A model generated the notes under the pieces. It did no database searches. It saw only the letters and a program-made list of their open reading frames with translations, and was not told the DNA's origin. A program made the translations under genes and the position numbers. This document shows, one piece after another, positions 1 to 5,462 of a DNA stretch of 5,462 nucleotides (position 1 is its first letter; each line of letters opens with the position of its first letter). This DNA comes from Verrucomicrobiota bacterium (GTDB lineage: Bacteria > Verrucomicrobiota > Verrucomicrobiia > Verrucomicrobiales > Verrucomicrobiaceae), in the NCBI GenBank assembly GCA_023429545.1, contig JAEYUU010000539.1, forward strand, positions 1 to 5,462, written 5' to 3'.

Positions 1-33
1 GGATTGTAGGCTGTTACTGCCGAATCAACTCAG

Positions 34-366
34 TTACGCGAGCGGCTTCCCATACTGTCTCTCCACCTTCGCCACACGCAGAAAATAGTCCGCGTACCAC
101 GTGGTCTGGCCGCCACGCTGCGCCGCCTGGTGTTCCGCGTTCGCCTTCCAGGCGCGAATGGCCTCCTCACTCTCCCAGTAGCTTACCGTGATGCCCACGC
201 CATCCGCGCTGCGCACGCTTTCCACGCCCAGGAAGCCAGGCTGCTCACGGGCGAGTTCTACCATGCGGTCGGCCATGTGCCGATAGCCGCGATCGTCGCC
301 CGTGCGGGCGCTGGTGAAAATGACGGCGTAGTACGGCGGCTCGGGAGTCTTCGCGATGGTGCTCAT
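34..366 (-). CDS. Antibiotic biosynthesis monooxygenase (ABM) domain protein
   Basis: This 110-residue protein is about the length of a single ABM domain, a dimeric ferredoxin-like alpha/beta barrel found in small monooxygenases and heme- or quinone-related enzymes. Visible family features are the first strand YYAVIFTS (residues 12-19), the helix with RMVELAREQPGFLGVES (34-50), the strand GITVSYWES (58-66), the helix AIRAWKANAEHQ (69-80) and the final strand YFLRVAKVERQY (94-105). The PGFLG...SYW...W...H pattern is typical of the subgroup annotated only as 'antibiotic biosynthesis monooxygenase'; most members have no proven substrate, so an enzymatic role is not assured. The ATG follows the stop of the upstream GNAT gene by 20 bases, which suggests one transcript. 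No clear Shine-Dalgarno precedes it; the spacer instead holds an AT-rich stretch. No signal peptide or membrane segment is visible, so it is probably cytoplasmic. The family call is firm and the function is unknown. Confidence 0.9.
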   Translation of the reverse strand: MSTIAKTPEPPYYAVIFTSARTGDDRGYRHMADRMVELAREQPGFLGVESVRSADGVGITVSYWESEEAIRAWKANAEHQAAQRGGQTTWYADYFLRVAKVERQYGKPLA

Positions 367-386
367 GCATTATTGTTATCCAGAAA

Positions 387-845
387 CTACGCGGGCTGAG
401 GCGATTCCGGCAGACGTTTTACGAAATGGTAGCCCAGGATTTCATATCCCATGCGCAGGTAGAAGCGGTGGGCATCCACGTAGCTGGTATAGGAATCCAG
501 CATCACCACCTTGCAGCGCAGTTCCTGCGCCTTCTCATGCAGCCAGTCCATCATGCGCCAGCCGATGCCGTGGGAGCGCAGCTCGGGCAGCACGAAGACA
601 TTGTCCACGTCCATGTATTCGCCGCAGTAGAAGCGGGCACCGAGCCAGTAGCCTGCCACGCCCACCATGCGCCCTTCCAGAAAGGCCGCGATGCAGTGGT
701 ACCCGTGCGGGATCATCGAATCCAGCCGCCGCCGTAACTCCGCCGGAGCCAGCTTGGCATTGTGCTGCTCGATCAGGGGCAGAACCTGCGGAAACTCGTC
801 CACAGTCAGCTCGCGGATGATGAGGTCGGTGAGATCAGCGGGCAT
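387..845 (-). CDS. GNAT family N-acetyltransferase
   Basis: This is a 152-residue cytoplasmic acetyltransferase of the GNAT superfamily, which transfers acetyl from acetyl-CoA to an amine. The core is complete. Strands around CIAAFLEGRMVGVAGYW (51-67) lead into motif A, VDNVFVLPELRSHGIG (80-95), whose RSHGIG loop binds the CoA pyrophosphate. Motif B follows as DSYTSYVDAHRFYLRMGYE (117-135), where A125, F128, Y129 and G133-Y134 are the usual 'A..FY.r.GY' signature. The substrate cannot be read from the sequence. The start is uncertain: the same frame runs up to a GTG at 899, adding 18 residues rich in Trp, Cys, Gln and Pro that do not look like GNAT sequence. The ATG at 845, right before the first beta-strand (LIIREL), is therefore preferred. 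Neither start has a good Shine-Dalgarno. The ABM-domain gene lies 20 bases downstream, so the two are likely co-expressed. Confidence 0.93.
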   Translation of the reverse strand: MPADLTDLIIRELTVDEFPQVLPLIEQHNAKLAPAELRRRLDSMIPHGYHCIAAFLEGRMVGVAGYWLGARFYCGEYMDVDNVFVLPELRSHGIGWRMMDWLHEKAQELRCKVVMLDSYTSYVDAHRFYLRMGYEILGYHFVKRLPESPQPA

Positions 846-960
846 GGGAGCAGGCGCTTGCGTGTGGCAGCATACTCTGCCTTGGGGCTTTTTCCACACT
901 CATGTGTCTTGATGAAAGGGGCCGCGAATGAGCACTATCAATCGCTGGTCTCTCACATCG

Positions 961-1449
961 TTACAGCATCTTCTGCATCCAGATCACATCCAGCCAGCGT
1001 CCCTGTTTGTAGCCCACTTCCTTGAGGTGGGACACTTTCACAAAGCCGAACTTCGCATGCAGCGCCACGCTTGCGGCCTGGTCTGCATCGATACCGCCGA
1101 GCACGGTGTGGTGCCCCAGTTCCTTCGCGAGACGCAAGAGCTCGCCCAGCAAGATGCCGCCCACACCGCGCCCGAGCCACTCGTGGTGCAGGTACACGGA
1201 ATCCTCCACACTGTGCCCATACGCCGCACGTGGATGGAACCGGCTCAGTGAGCCCCAGCCGACCACCTGGCCCTCCTCCTCCGCCACGATCACGGGATGC
1301 TTCTCCCCATGCTGCCGGAACCACTCCAGCCGCTCCTCCGCCGTGCTCGGCTCCGTCTGGTACGTGCAGGTCGAGTGCAGCACGTAGTGGTTGTAGATGG
1401 CATTGATGGCCGGGAGATCAGCTTTAGTGGCGGGGCGGAGGTTGGGCAT
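961..1449 (-). CDS. Phosphinothricin acetyltransferase-like GNAT N-acetyltransferase
   Basis: This 162-residue GNAT protein belongs to the PAT/Bar/MnaT (YncA) branch, whose members N-acetylate phosphinothricin, methionine sulfoximine or other L-amino acids with acetyl-CoA. Branch hallmarks are the opening LRPATKADLPAINAIYNHYV (4-23), VIVAEEEGQVVGWGSLSRF (53-71), the strand VEDSVYL (81-87), the CoA-binding loop WLGRGVG (91-97) with the following helix, GIDADQAASVALHAKFGF (119-136), and the closing RWLDVIWMQ (151-159). The length matches the family (roughly 160-185 residues). The ATG directly precedes the first conserved strand; there is no recognisable Shine-Dalgarno. The next minus-strand gene, another GNAT, begins 115 bases downstream, and the 447-residue protein gene ends 71 bases upstream. 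Family membership is secure. The true substrate is not: many PAT-like proteins have no useful activity on phosphinothricin, so no gene symbol is given. Confidence 0.94.
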   Translation of the reverse strand: MPNLRPATKADLPAINAIYNHYVLHSTCTYQTEPSTAEERLEWFRQHGEKHPVIVAEEEGQVVGWGSLSRFHPRAAYGHSVEDSVYLHHEWLGRGVGGILLGELLRLAKELGHHTVLGGIDADQAASVALHAKFGFVKVSHLKEVGYKQGRWLDVIWMQKML

Positions 1450-1520
1450 GAAAAGGCAGAAAAAGAACGTGAAACTAAAGGAGCTATCTCACTTCATGCA
1501 AACCTGTTGACTGTTGATGC
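1450..1520. other. Intergenic spacer with a 7-base tandem duplication
   Basis: This gap separates the stop of the 447-residue protein gene from the start of the PAT-like acetyltransferase; both are on the minus strand. It is AT-rich compared with the genes around it. At 1504-1517 the heptamer CTGTTGA occurs twice in direct succession, about 55-70 bases upstream of the acetyltransferase ATG. On the minus strand a poor promoter match can be drawn, TTGCAT (1501-1496) and TTTAGT (1479-1474) with a 16-base spacer, but it agrees with consensus at only 3/6 and 4/6 positions. No hairpin with a T-tract is visible, so a terminator for the upstream gene is not evident. Confidence 0.35.
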
Positions 1521-2864
1521 TCAGAGTTCTTTGATGACCTGCTTCCAGGGATAAGACATCCCAAGATCGAGTCCCTTGCCGGGCCTCTCATCGTTGATCT
1601 GTCCGCCGTCATCCGTGCCATTGCGGCCCACGGAATAGACGATTCGCTCCCCCCTGTTCCAAAGCAGCGGCTTACCAGTATAGATATCTTCCGGCACCAC
1701 GGGCACATAGGCAGGGACGAGAGCGTCCAGCATGGCAGGAAGTGTGCCGTGATCCATTTCATGGAGACGCAAGGCGAGTATCACTTTGCGCTGCTCACGT
1801 GCGGCACACGCATCCATGCTGTTCCTGAGGAATGCCAGAGTGGTCGGAGCCGAAATGATATAGAAGGCTTTTCCGCCAAAGTTGGGATCTAGGAAGAATC
1901 CGAGACTTCGTTTTGAGCCAAGATCATGGAGCATCTGATCCCCAGCCTGGGCAGCCGCCAGACCCTCCCGCCAGCCTTCGTTGAGCGCGTTCATGATTGG
2001 GATGTCAACCCTCAGGCGCAGGTTCATGGTCCGATGTCTCTTGAAAAGGAATTTGGGCAGCCTCGCGAGGTCGGCGGGAGTTTTGGAGGTTGACTTGGAT
2101 TTTTCTACGATATCCAGGACATTGAGGAAATATCGGTAGTCCGCCCGCATGGCAAATTGCAGATCCGCACGGCGAGGCATCTCAAGGTTGGTGAGCTCCT
2201 TCAGGGCTTCGACCAGGACATCGCGAGGTGCGTCTTTGGAGTTCATTGCTGAAACGATTCCATTTTCTCCAAGACGCTGAATGTTCATTGCGACGGCCAG
2301 ATGCATCGGAGTGCCTTCCGCCCGCTGCATGCCTGAGCCGAGTCTTGCCAGACGGAGTGAGAGTTGCACTGCCTCTTCAATCTTGCCCTCATGCGCGAGC
2401 ACTTTCGCTTTCAGGCCAAGTACGTTGGCGATGGCCGCGCAGTTCAACAGATATTCCATGGAATGGTAGGGAAGGGCCATGTGTTCCCCATCCGGCCACA
2501 ACCAGGTGGAAGGGTCTGTCTGCGTGATTTGGTCAAAGGCGCGCAATGCGGATGTTTGCTCATTCAGAAACGCCTTTGCGCGAGCGATGCCCCCCCCCTT
2601 GAGTTGGGTGACTTCAGGAGAAAGGTCTCCATAGGCGTCGGCTTTCGTTTGCCGGCTCTCAGAGCAAAAGACGGCCAGAGGATTGCCGTGGAGATTATTC
2701 GCGGTCCACTTTGGGATCATTTCCGAGTCGTCCGGCGGTGAATCGTCCTCCAGCACCAACCAGCCCAGCACTCCGACCAAAATCAGCGCAATGCCACCCA
2801 GGATGAGCCAGGGGCGGCGGTGTTTTCCATTCTCAGGGAGAGCTTCGAGAGTTTTCTCTGACAT
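1521..2864 (-). CDS. Hypothetical membrane-anchored protein with pseudopilin-like C-terminal module
   Basis: This is a 447-residue protein with no function I can name. Residues 1-18 are hydrophilic with a basic KHRR (14-17), then one hydrophobic segment spans about 19-39 (WLILGGIALILVGVLGWLVL). By the positive-inside rule the rest would be extracytoplasmic. An acidic stretch (EDDSPPDD, 39-46) follows the membrane segment. Residues 95-320 look mainly alpha-helical. The C-terminus contains ALRLHEMDHGTLPAMLDALVP (364-384), PEDIYTGKPLLW (391-402) and YSVGRNGTDDGG (410-421). This order resembles the C-terminal half of type II secretion major pseudopilins (GspG) and recurs, as I recall, in many uncharacterised Verrucomicrobia/Planctomycetes proteins. 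There is no prepilin peptidase motif, so it is not a classical pilin. The ATG at 2864 is the only start available before an in-frame stop at 2891-2889. Its best Shine-Dalgarno lies an unusual 19 bases away. A run of nine G's encodes residues 90-92. The gene is visibly less GC-rich than rimO next to it. Confidence 0.85.
   Translation of the reverse strand: MSEKTLEALPENGKHRRPWLILGGIALILVGVLGWLVLEDDSPPDDSEMIPKWTANNLHGNPLAVFCSESRQTKADAYGDLSPEVTQLKGGGIARAKAFLNEQTSALRAFDQITQTDPSTWLWPDGEHMALPYHSMEYLLNCAAIANVLGLKAKVLAHEGKIEEAVQLSLRLARLGSGMQRAEGTPMHLAVAMNIQRLGENGIVSAMNSKDAPRDVLVEALKELTNLEMPRRADLQFAMRADYRYFLNVLDIVEKSKSTSKTPADLARLPKFLFKRHRTMNLRLRVDIPIMNALNEGWREGLAAAQAGDQMLHDLGSKRSLGFFLDPNFGGKAFYIISAPTTLAFLRNSMDACAAREQRKVILALRLHEMDHGTLPAMLDALVPAYVPVVPEDIYTGKPLLWNRGERIVYSVGRNGTDDGGQINDERPGKGLDLGMSYPWKQVIKEL
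2590..2598 (-). repeat. G9 homopolymer inside the 447-residue protein gene
   Basis: Nine consecutive C's on the plus strand read as nine G's in the coding strand, encoding the end of Lys89 and Gly90-Gly92. Runs of this length are known slippage sites in other bacteria, where a one-base change shifts the frame and switches a gene off. Here the frame is intact across the tract. It lies early in the gene, just after the membrane segment, so a slip would remove nearly all of the extracytoplasmic part. Phase variation is only inferred. Confidence 0.6.
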
Positions 2865-2883
2865 CGCCGCATGATGGGAGAAA

Positions 2884-2890
2884 CCTCCTT
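2884..2890 (-). promoter_or_regulatory. Displaced Shine-Dalgarno upstream of the 447-residue protein
   Basis: On the minus strand an excellent AAGGAGG lies 19 bases before the annotated ATG at 2864, much farther than the usual 5-9 bases. It is 11 bases before another ATG (2872-2870) in a different frame, which opens a 29-codon reading frame ending at 2783 and overlapping the start of the gene. No alternative in-frame start exists between the motif and 2864. The motif could serve the long gene by looping, drive the short frame, or be a chance match. Confidence 0.4.
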
Positions 2891-2987
2891 AGGCGTCGAG
2901 CTTGGAGTCGCAGGTTGCAATGGGAGGACGTCAGTCACCTTTCCGCCCCGCCCCCCTCCACGAATTCCTTTCCCATTCCCCAATCCG

Positions 2988-2996
2988 TGCTAGACT
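2988..2996 (+). promoter_or_regulatory. Candidate extended -10 promoter for rimO
   Basis: The sequence TGCTAGACT has the TGn extension plus a hexamer that matches TATAAT at 4 of 6 positions. Only nine bases separate the hexamer from the rimO ATG at 3006, so initiation at the usual distance would give a transcript with a leader of about 0-3 bases. No Shine-Dalgarno is present between them; the spacer is almost entirely C. The -35 region is weak (TTTCCC at 2969-2974). This is consistent with a leaderless message but not proven by it. Confidence 0.4.
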
Positions 2997-3005
2997 CCGC
3001 CCCCC

Positions 3006-4379
3006 ATGATCAAAGTCGGACTCGTCTCCCTTGGCTGTGCCAAGAACCTCATTGATTCGGAAATCATGATCGGCCACCTCCAGCAGGCGGGCATGGCCAT
3101 GACGCCGGAGCCGGAACTTGCCGATGTGCTCATCATCAACACCTGCTCCTTCATCGACATGGCGAAGAAGGAGAGCGTCGCCAGCGTGTACGAGGCCGTG
3201 GACGGCCGTGCCGAGGGCGGGAAAAAGAGGGCAAAGCAGAAGATCATCGTCGCCGGCTGCATGGCCCAGCGCTTCTCCCAGGAGCTGCCGAACCTCATGC
3301 CGGAGGTGGATGCCTTCATCGGCCTGGACCAGCTCACGAAGGTGGCCCCGGTCATCGAAGGCCTCATGGGCCGCAAGCGCACCGAGGACGAGGCGCCCGA
3401 GAACCACGTCACGGAGAAGCCGCAGTGGATTCCGGACTACGATACGCCCCGCTTCCGCCTCACCCCGAAGCACTCGGCGTATGTGAAGATCGCCGAAGGG
3501 TGCAACCACCCCTGCAGCTTCTGCATCATCCCGAAAATCCGCGGACGTCACCGCAGCCGCACCCAGGAGAGCGTGGTGAAGGAAGTGGAAGCCCTGGTGA
3601 AGAGCGGGGTGAAGGAAATCAACCTCATCTCCCAGGACACAACCTACTTCGGCATGGACAAGTGGGAAGGGCAGCGCCCGAACCCGCGCAGCGGCGTGGA
3701 CAGCTCCCGCGGCGAGAGCCTCGCCACCCTGGTGCGCGCGCTCAATGCCATTGAAGGTGATTTCTGGATCCGCCTGCTCTACACGCATCCCGCGCACTGG
3801 AGCGATGAACTCATCCAGGCCATCGCGGAATCACCCAAGGTGGCCCGCTACGTGGACATCCCGCTGCAGCACATCAGCGACAACATGCTGACCCTCATGA
3901 AGCGCGAGACGGATGGAGACTACATCCGCAATCTCGTGAAGCGCATGCGCGAAGGCATTCCCGGGCGGGCCATCCGCACCACCTTCATCGTCGGTATCCC
4001 CGGCGAGACCGAGGCGGACTTCGAAGAGCTCGTGCAGTTCATCGACGAGACGAAGTTCGAGCGCGCCGGCGTCTTCAACTACTCCAAGGAAGAAGGCACC
4101 CGTGCCTACAAGATGGATGGGCACATCCACCACAGCACGCGCCAGCGCCGGTGGAATGAAGCCATGCGTGCCCTGCAGAATCGCGCGGAAGAGTTCAACG
4201 CCAGCATGGTGGGCAAGACCGTCCGTGTGCTCGTGGAAAAGCCCGGCGAGGCCCGCACCTACATGGATGCCCCGGACATCGACGGCACCGTGTTCGTGGA
4301 TGCAGACCTGCCCGTGGGTGAGTTCGCGGAGGTCACCATCCAGGACTGGCGCGGGTATGACCTCGTGGCGAAGCGGTAG
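3006..4379 (+). CDS. rimO: Ribosomal protein S12 methylthiotransferase RimO
   Basis: RimO is a cytoplasmic radical-SAM methylthiotransferase that adds a methylthio group to the beta-carbon of a conserved aspartate of ribosomal protein S12 (Asp88/89 in E. coli), using two iron-sulfur clusters and S-adenosylmethionine. The 457-residue protein is complete. The N-terminal methylthiotransferase domain (about 1-130) begins VGLVSLGCAKNLIDSE and carries cluster-binding Cys11, Cys47 (INTCSFI) and Cys85 (VAGCMAQR). The radical-SAM domain has CNHPCSFC with Cys166, Cys170 and Cys173, then IPKIRGRHRSR, NLISQDTTYFG (206-216), VDIPLQH (283-289) and TFIVGIPGETEADFE (326-340). A C-terminal TRAM domain spans about 395-457 and includes YMDAPDIDG (419-427). 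CAKNLIDSE and the DAP.IDG segment favour RimO over the tRNA enzymes MiaB and MtaB. The ATG sits right at the conserved first strand and lacks a Shine-Dalgarno. The gene stands alone on this strand, divergent from the 447-residue protein gene. Confidence 0.98.
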   Translation: MIKVGLVSLGCAKNLIDSEIMIGHLQQAGMAMTPEPELADVLIINTCSFIDMAKKESVASVYEAVDGRAEGGKKRAKQKIIVAGCMAQRFSQELPNLMPEVDAFIGLDQLTKVAPVIEGLMGRKRTEDEAPENHVTEKPQWIPDYDTPRFRLTPKHSAYVKIAEGCNHPCSFCIIPKIRGRHRSRTQESVVKEVEALVKSGVKEINLISQDTTYFGMDKWEGQRPNPRSGVDSSRGESLATLVRALNAIEGDFWIRLLYTHPAHWSDELIQAIAESPKVARYVDIPLQHISDNMLTLMKRETDGDYIRNLVKRMREGIPGRAIRTTFIVGIPGETEADFEELVQFIDETKFERAGVFNYSKEEGTRAYKMDGHIHHSTRQRRWNEAMRALQNRAEEFNASMVGKTVRVLVEKPGEARTYMDAPDIDGTVFVDADLPVGEFAEVTIQDWRGYDLVAKR

Positions 4380-4633
4380 GCTGACGTCTCGGAAATATCT
4401 GCGAGGGTGAGCGAGTTCACCTGCAATGACGGCACCAAGTTAGATGCCGCTTCTTGATCCATCGTGCCTCAGCATGTTGGGCAATGGAGAGACGATAAGT
4501 TTGGCGTCATTTTCTGGAAGGAATCCCATCATCTTCACAAAACGCGAAGTGCCCCTGTTCAAGGAGCGGTGCTAGCCTTAGTGCCGGCGGTCGGCAATCC
4601 GGGTGCGGAGCCTTTTCTGGAAGCTCTTGCCCC
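4380..4633. other. Convergent intergenic region without a gene
   Basis: This gap lies between the end of rimO and the end of the M23 peptidase gene. I see no RNA gene, no supported reading frame and no clear terminator. Two short inverted repeats exist, GGTGA/TCACC (4406-4410 with 4417-4421) and TGCCG/CGGCA (4582-4586 with 4592-4596). Each has only a five-pair stem and no adjacent T-tract, so neither is called an intrinsic terminator. A plus-strand open frame starting at 4464 crosses most of the gap but continues antisense into the peptidase gene and has no family-like sequence. Confidence 0.6.
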
Positions 4634-5462
4634 CTACTTTTTCTCCTCAATTCCCGGCGTCACCTGCCCCTCTTTGAGCTTGCCCTTCAAGCGGGACCAG
4701 AAGTCATTCTTATCCGCGGTGGGCGTCGCGGGCGCAGGCGCAGGGGGTACCCCTGGTGTTGTCACGGTGCCGCCAGGGGCTGGTGCAGGGGCAACACCCG
4801 GTCTTGCAGCGCCGCCCACCACGGGAATGCGCAGCCCACGTCCCGTGCGAATCACCCCGCTGGCATCTGGCTTTCCAGCCTTCGCGGAGGGGGACTTGTG
4901 CGTGTAGGTCGAGGGAGAGGTGGAGCGGGACACCTGCTCCTGGGCTTCCGTCAACTCGCCGCCGTAGGGAGCAAAGGTATCGATCGGGATGTCATAGCGC
5001 CGGGCGTCCGTGGCGAGCCGCCGGTGCGCATTGATGAAGGCCGTGGGGCTGTGATAGTTCGAGTAGTCGCGGGCGAATCTGCTGCGGTTCATCCCGATGG
5101 CCAGGTTCTTCCGCACCTCCAGGTGCAGGTGTACGGGGTACATGCCGTTGTTTCCGCCCATGGTGCCCACCAGTTGCCCGCGCTCCACGATTTGACCCAC
5201 CTTGACATTGCGCTGGAGGAGATGCCCGTAGAGGGAGTCCACGATTTCGATCTTGCCGGTGATCTCCCGGTACGCATGCCGGATGATGACCACATTTCCC
5301 CAGCCCACCTTCACGTCCTCAGACTGCACCACCACACCGCGGCCGATGCAGTAAATGGGATCACCCAGGTCGCTGTCGCCGCCGCCGCGCCCGTTCCAGT
5401 CCTCACCGAGGTGGCCGTTGGGCCAGAAGCCACGCGCCTTGTAGTAGCCATCCCCTTCAGGC
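4634..5462 (-). CDS. M23 family metallopeptidase, C-terminal part (5' end outside window)
   Basis: The frame is open from the window edge, and 275 residues are visible. The M23 (LytM/lysostaphin-like) fold is a zinc endopeptidase that typically cleaves peptidoglycan cross-links outside the cytoplasmic membrane. The zinc-site motifs are present: HLGED at visible residues 17-21 (His17 at 5413-5411, Asp21 at 5401-5399), followed by WNGRGGGDSDLGDPIY; a catalytic-type YGHL with His80; and the HLHLE motif with His111 and His113. The complete metal and catalytic set predicts an active enzyme rather than a degenerate LytM. After the domain come about 45 residues of charged, probably helical sequence, a Ser/Thr-rich stretch, a Pro/Ala/Gly-rich linker (about 221-248) and a short basic-acidic tail ending EEKK. 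A GTG at 5335 lies inside the catalytic domain and is not the start. The missing N-terminus should hold the signal peptide. No terminator follows the stop. Confidence 0.93.
   Translation of the reverse strand, partial: PEGDGYYKARGFWPNGHLGEDWNGRGGGDSDLGDPIYCIGRGVVVQSEDVKVGWGNVVIIRHAYREITGKIEIVDSLYGHLLQRNVKVGQIVERGQLVGTMGGNNGMYPVHLHLEVRKNLAIGMNRSRFARDYSNYHSPTAFINAHRRLATDARRYDIPIDTFAPYGGELTEAQEQVSRSTSPSTYTHKSPSAKAGKPDASGVIRTGRGLRIPVVGGAARPGVAPAPAPGGTVTTPGVPPAPAPATPTADKNDFWSRLKGKLKEGQVTPGIEEKK
4718..4801 (-). repeat. Low-complexity Pro/Ala/Gly-rich coding segment
   Basis: This stretch encodes a Pro-Ala-Gly-Val-Thr-rich run (visible residues 221-248 of the M23 protein) containing two APAP units (APAPG and APAPA) and two TPGV/RPGV-like units. 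Such segments usually act as flexible linkers or wall-spanning spacers. Here it lies between the catalytic domain and a short C-terminal tail, so the tail may be displayed away from the enzyme core. Confidence 0.6.

Noticed and set aside
1..33. Terminator or further gene after the ABM-domain gene
   Set aside because: Only 33 bases are available and no hairpin or reading frame can be supported.
356..820. 154-codon plus-strand frame antisense to the GNAT gene
   Set aside because: It is Arg/Ser/Pro/Ala/Cys-rich shadow sequence opposite a well-supported acetyltransferase.
846..899. GTG at 899 as the start of the second GNAT gene
   Set aside because: The 18 extra residues do not resemble the family N-terminus, and the ATG at 845 immediately precedes the first conserved strand. 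It cannot be fully excluded.
862..899. Inverted repeats GTGTGG/CCACAC (862-867, 894-899) and GGCAG/CTGCC (866-870, 877-881), with a minus-strand TATGCT (874-869) before the second GNAT
   Set aside because: Stems are only 5-6 pairs and mutually exclusive, and the promoter match is 4/6 with a weak -35. This is not enough to call a site.
2931..3797. 288-codon open frame antisense to rimO on the minus strand
   Set aside because: It overlaps a certain rimO gene and is rich in His, Ala, Arg, Leu and Asp, as expected for the reverse complement of a GC-rich gene. It shows no family motif.
4406..4421. Hairpin after rimO as a terminator
   Set aside because: The stem has five pairs and no T-tract follows.
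4582..4596. TGCCG/CGGCA hairpin in the convergent gap as a bidirectional terminator
   Set aside because: It has a short stem and no T-rich stretch immediately on either side.
4464..4907. 147-codon plus-strand frame across the convergent gap
   Set aside because: Its second half is antisense to the M23 linker, giving Gly/Ala/Pro low complexity. The first half has no recognisable domain and no ribosome binding site.

Overview
The window looks like ordinary chromosome from a GC-rich bacterium, most likely a Verrucomicrobiota member. That assignment rests on three things: the architecture of the 447-residue membrane protein (a C-terminal 'HG.LP..LdaLVP' / 'YSVGrNGtDDGG' module I associate with Verrucomicrobia and Planctomycetes), the style of the M23 peptidase, and the near absence of well-placed Shine-Dalgarno sites. 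It is inference from family memory, not a database result.

Layout. The left half is read on the minus strand. From right to left it carries a hypothetical single-pass membrane protein (2864-1521), a phosphinothricin-acetyltransferase-like GNAT (1449-961), a second GNAT acetyltransferase (845-387) and a small antibiotic-biosynthesis-monooxygenase-fold protein (366-34). The last two are only 20 bases apart and are probably co-transcribed. A 141-base divergent intergenic region (2865-3005) separates this block from rimO on the plus strand (3006-4379), which encodes the ribosomal protein S12 methylthiotransferase. A 254-base convergent gap (4380-4633) follows. The right edge holds the C-terminal part of a minus-strand M23-family zinc metallopeptidase whose 5' end lies beyond base 5462.

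How the genes relate. The acetyltransferases and the ABM-fold protein could form a small-molecule modification or detoxification group, but this is inferred only from family and spacing. rimO is a housekeeping ribosome-modification gene, the M23 protein probably acts on cell-wall peptide, and the 447-residue protein has no assignable function. I see no rRNA, tRNA, CRISPR array, insertion sequence or phage gene, and no convincing case for a wholly new system. The most interesting items are the pseudopilin-like module and G9 tract in the 447-residue protein, and the possibly leaderless start of rimO.
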